64,000 nt of DNA from Rhytidiadelphus loreus (Eukaryota > Streptophyta > Bryopsida > Hypnales > Hylocomiaceae): the NCBI GenBank assembly GCA_947034895.1, contig OX344763.1, positions 38,315,025 through 38,379,024 of the forward strand, written 5' to 3'. The translations under genes and the position numbers were made by a program. The notes under the pieces are model-generated. The model was not told the origin of the DNA, ran no database searches, and worked only from the letters and a program-made list of their open reading frames with translations. Positions 60,672-64,000 of the stretch are shown piece after piece. Within the stretch, counting starts at the first letter, position 1. Each line of letters begins with the position of its first letter.

Positions 60672-62643
60672 ATGTCTCCGGCAGAAACATCTTCCTGGCT
60701 CATGCTTGGCAACCGGCCTCACACATCCGCGGACAGTGCCATGTAGCAGCCGACGTTGTCACCGAATCCATCACATAATACGACGACATCCGAAGGTGTG
60801 CTGCCAATGCCAACTCCATCCTCCGCCGCCACAGATCCCGAAGATGATGCGGCTGAGCCCGATCACGAGTTCGAGGATGAAGGTCAAGACGACATGGCAG
60901 AGGACTCGGCAGACATCCCTTTTGATCCTCAAGCCGAGGATGTAGTTGATAGGATGCCAGCGGAAGGGATACATGTGGAGCAGTCACGGGACCCTATGAC
61001 TGATGTTCCTCCAGGTTGTTCCTCGTGACTCTCTTAGCATGTATTTCAACTCAACTCGAGTTGAAGCTCCTTCCGTTGTGTGTGTATTAGATTCACTAGC
61101 ACTGACACTTTTAGTTAGTTCTAGGATAGGCCAAACTACACGCATTTTGTATCATTTTCTCTCTTTGTGAGACATCGTAATATATTTTTTTTCTTACCAC
61201 ATCCTTATCGTGTTCAATTGCCATAGTCGCAGGGTCTGAATGTGTCAACTATGTTGCTCCATGTCCTGGGCCTGTTGTGGATGATCCTCAACTAGAGGTG
61301 TCTCCTTCATGTCCCGCAGCAAATCAGGTTGAGGATGATCCTCTTCCTCAACACGATGCAGAGGTCCTCGAAGTCAGCCTCGATGTCACGGAGGTGCTCG
61401 AAGTCATTCACAAAGTCACGGAGGTGGTGATAGATGATGTTCCTTGCGGTGAACAAGAAGATCCTGAATTGTCTCCTCGAAATGTTTCCCTGGAAGATGC
61501 GGTATGTACTTTGCCATGATTGTAGTGCTGTGCGTTTCGTGGTCGTTGTGGCTGACCTTGGTTCAACCTTCAAAACATTGTTTATTTGTTGGCCTCCTCG
61601 ATGTGTTCTATAGTCTGCTATGCCCCACTTCGGTGTAGCCTTCGCAATTGAATTTGACCCGGTGTAATTTTCGATGTGTCTTTGTTCCTTATGAGTAGGG
61701 TACCAGTGAGGGAATCATAGGTGATTTTGTGGCGGATGTGCAAATTTGTAGTCCGTTCACATCCAGATTCAATAAGAAATGGCTCAATGTCGTTCTGGAT
61801 CTGAATGGACTTCTGTACTTTTGTGATGATATGAGATATCACATAAAAGAAAGGAGAGTATGCTCTCTTCATGAGGTAGTCCCGAGAGCGGAGAGCTTCA
61901 TCATGGAAATGGAAAGGGTTACTTTCCGACCCCATATGAGAAGATTCGTGCGAGAGTTGACCTCCTTCGCAAACGTTGTAATCTGGAGCTCCATGGACCA
62001 ATCCTACGCCAAGCTCGTTGCTAATTTTCTCTTCCACGGCCTGACGCCCCCCTCCGGTGTTCTCGGCCAAGAACAATGTGTCGTCATGAAATCTAGAGAT
62101 GGGAATGGCATACTAAAGAACTACAGGTTGAGGAAATCACGCAAGGACCTGTTTCTCAAGCCATTGGAAAGGTTGTACAAACTAAAGGGGTCCATCTTCA
62201 CTAAGGACAACACTATAATAGTGGACAACAACCCTGAGAAACACTTCTTGAATGATCCCGCGAACGTAGTGCTCTTAGACTCGTGGTCATTTGACAGAGA
62301 GGGGCCAAGAGACGGGGTCCTCATATTTGAACTCCTGCCTTGGATTAGGAGATTGCATGTAAAGAGGCTGTGGGAATTATTTCCTTTCCGTAGAGACGAT
62401 GCTATGGGGAGGATCCACCTCAAGCATGATATCGACCAATCCAAGTACAAGGAACTTCAGAGGGCACTTGCGGTCTCCAATAGACTTCATAGAGAACGGA
62501 GAATGGATGAATTCGGGCGTAGGATTCCCTTGGTGAAACCACGTGCAACGAAGCGCAAGGAACTCACCTATGAAGACATCTATTTCCGTCCTTGTCCGCC
62601 TCCCGAACAAACTTGTCTGCCTCCCGAACGAACTTGTCTATAG
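60672..62643 (+). CDS. FCP1/NIF-like HAD-family gene, three exons
   Basis: Exon 1 ends at 61014 (CCAG then GTTGTT), exon 2 is 61233-61501 (donor GTATGT), exon 3 runs from 61699 to TAG 62641-62643; phases agree (1 and 0). Exons 1-2 encode an acidic, Asp/Glu/Pro/Val-rich N-terminus. Exon 3 carries the FCP1 homology domain: VVLDLNGLLYFCDD (motif I), FRPHMRRFVREL, VVIWSSMDQSYAKLV (motif II), and IIVDNNPEKHFLNDPANVVL with LLDSWSFD (motifs III-IV). The family removes phosphate from phospho-Ser/Thr, for example on the RNA polymerase II tail. Motif I is D-x-N instead of D-x-D, so catalysis is doubtful. The start is uncertain: an ATG at 60672 reads 24 codons in frame to a TAG at 60744, so the real 5' end may be lost to the adjoining CACTA, or exon 1 may begin at 60747. 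Confidence 0.75.
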
Positions 62644-62746
62644 GACCTCTAGAAATTTGTAGTCGCTGTAGGTGTGTTGAGAAGGTACGCCTTGAAATGT
62701 AATTAATATTCTTATATCAAATACAATTCATCATTCATATTTGCAG

Positions 62747-63473
62747 TGGAATATTTTTGTGTTGTACCCAAGAGTTAAGGAATGTTGTGGCTCATGTAAT
62801 TCGGCATGTCATGTACTCAGAGGCCACTGCACAGTCGACAATGGATTTTTCAATGATGGACATAGACGATGGCGTTGTTGATAGTCCTCCCAATGGAGGA
62901 AAGCGCCCCAAAGTAATGCACTCTCCATCTCCTTTGAAGTCTCGTTTGCAAACGACCCGAGATCGGTCTGTAGTCAATTTGGAAATGCAGAGGAAGCTCT
63001 ATGATGAAGAAGTGGGTGTGGTGGCCTTTATGGAGGTGTGTTATTAGTAATTGAATGAAATGTTTCAGGAATTGTGTCTGTCTTTATGTTTCGCTTTGTA
63101 GACGTTGTGGGTTATGAATGTCTTATTTTATTGGTTTTGGTAGGTGGAGGATTCAATGCCTATATCTGTTGCCATGTTGGGCAACACTTCCAAAGGCGTG
63201 AAGAGTATACAATTGGAGAAGCGGAATGCAATAGCTGAAGACGCACTGCCTCGTCTGTCTTCTTTGGATATCGTAAAATGACAATGCAAAAGAAATGATG
63301 GATTGCCTCCTCTTTATTGTAGGACTAGTACGTGGGATGCTTGGGAGCGGAGGTCCTTAAAGAAACAACAGCGAGAGAATGCGCGACAATTATCCGCTAG
63401 GAGTACAGGATATAGTCGAGGGCCAGAAATATTAAAGGCAATAGAAATATTGAAGAGTGGGTCACAGTCATAG
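62747..63473 (+). CDS. Unrecognised downstream exons
   Basis: Exon-like segments: 62747-63035 after TATTTGCAG (contains MDFSMMDIDDGVVDSPPNGG and KRPKVMHSPSPLKSR), donor GTGTGT; 63144-63272 after TTGGTAG (VEDSMPISVAMLGNTSKGVK), possible donor GTAAAA; and 63323-63473 after TTATTGTAG (TSTWDAWERRSLKKQQRENA, ending GSQS and TAG). The first junction is in phase; the second is not in the simplest model. The product is basic and low-complexity and I recognise no domain. It may be the 3' part of the phosphatase-like gene if exon 3 is spliced before its stop, or a separate gene. Confidence 0.4.
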
Positions 63474-64000
63474 CATGTAGAGTTAGCATCATCGTTATCG
63501 CATTCATAGTATATACAAATAGCATCATGTTCTAGCTTCCATAATGCTCAATACATTGCCATTATGATTTTACTTCTGGACATATTGTATATGTTTGTCT
63601 ATTAATGTATTCTTCTCTTGTGGTGGTGGGTATGAAATTCTTCTTGCATTCTTAGTTTATGAAGCTCGTAGAACTCCCATTTTAATGAATATGATGTTTG
63701 TATAGGATTCCATATTGTTAGTACTTAGGGAGTGGTTGTATTATTCCATTTTATTATGTTTGCACTTGCATTGTATAGTTTGTACAATGCATATATGTTC
63801 AAATTGCACAAATTTGTACCTTTTGTACTTCGACCTGTAACATGTTTGTATGTTTGTACCCAAATTAGATGCATTACATGCTTTACTCAATTCATTGAAT
63901 GGAAGACTTTTTTCCATTGTAGGGCTCGATTCTTCGGATGGAGGAAGAGGGAAACAAAATCCAGCCACTAGAATAGGTGGCGATGAAAACAGGGTTGGTG
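63474..64000. other. AT-rich 3' region, possible further exon at the window edge
   Basis: Mostly AT-rich with no gene. After TTCCATTGTAG (about 63921) a short open segment (GSILRMEEEGNKIQPLE) precedes the window end and could be another exon; too short to judge. Confidence 0.35.

Overview
The window is nuclear DNA of a land plant or close streptophyte relative, and almost all of it is transposable elements. No bacterial gene organisation, tRNA, rRNA or CRISPR is visible. GT-AG introns, a plant-type B3 DNA-binding domain, a CACTA (En/Spm) element with DUF4218/DUF4216 modules and a Gypsy retrotransposon all point to a plant. The coexistence of piggyBac and DUF7869-type genes suggests, less firmly, a non-seed plant or charophyte.

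Layout. 1-760 is a ~145-bp palindromic tandem satellite. 760-5800 is AT-rich with a foldback repeat at 4581-5150. 6967-9827 is a decayed DUF7869-type transposase-like gene, preceded by a cluster of about 11 copies of a palindromic ~21-mer. From about 10.3 kb to 57 kb the sequence is a nest of insertions whose order can be read from target-site duplications (TSDs). The oldest layer is a piggyBac-type gene (10.35-12.64, 37.91-39.23 kb, flank resuming at 56.63 kb). A 25.3-kb CACTA element (12639-37910, TSD TGA) is inserted in its reading frame. That CACTA element contains a solo LTR (13766-17691, TSD GCCGT) and a 1.46-kb non-autonomous CACTA (22886-24349, TSD AAG). Just after the piggyBac zinc-finger end sits a 17.3-kb Gypsy retrotransposon with ~4-kb LTRs (39348-56631, TSD TGGCT), itself carrying an inverted LTR of a sister subfamily (44569-48397) in place of most of pol.

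The giant CACTA element carries a broken TNP2 transposase (+, 27.6-33.2 kb), a second tnpA-like gene (-, 18.0-20.4 kb) and a captured or accessory B3 domain (-, 36.6-36.9 kb). The retrotransposon keeps LTRs, a PBS-like site, an RT N-terminal stub, an integrase C-terminal half and a 309-codon extra ORF with one membrane segment downstream of pol. All four LTRs contain a conserved 21-codon mini-exon ending at a consensus 5' splice site.

The right edge (60.7-63.5 kb) holds the most gene-like DNA: a three-exon FCP1/NIF-like HAD phosphatase-family gene directly abutting a CACTA right terminus (60671), followed by further unrecognised exons. Nearly every transposase frame is interrupted by TAG/TGA/TAA stops and a few frameshifts, so most elements are dead. 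The retrotransposon BD is the youngest large insertion by LTR similarity.
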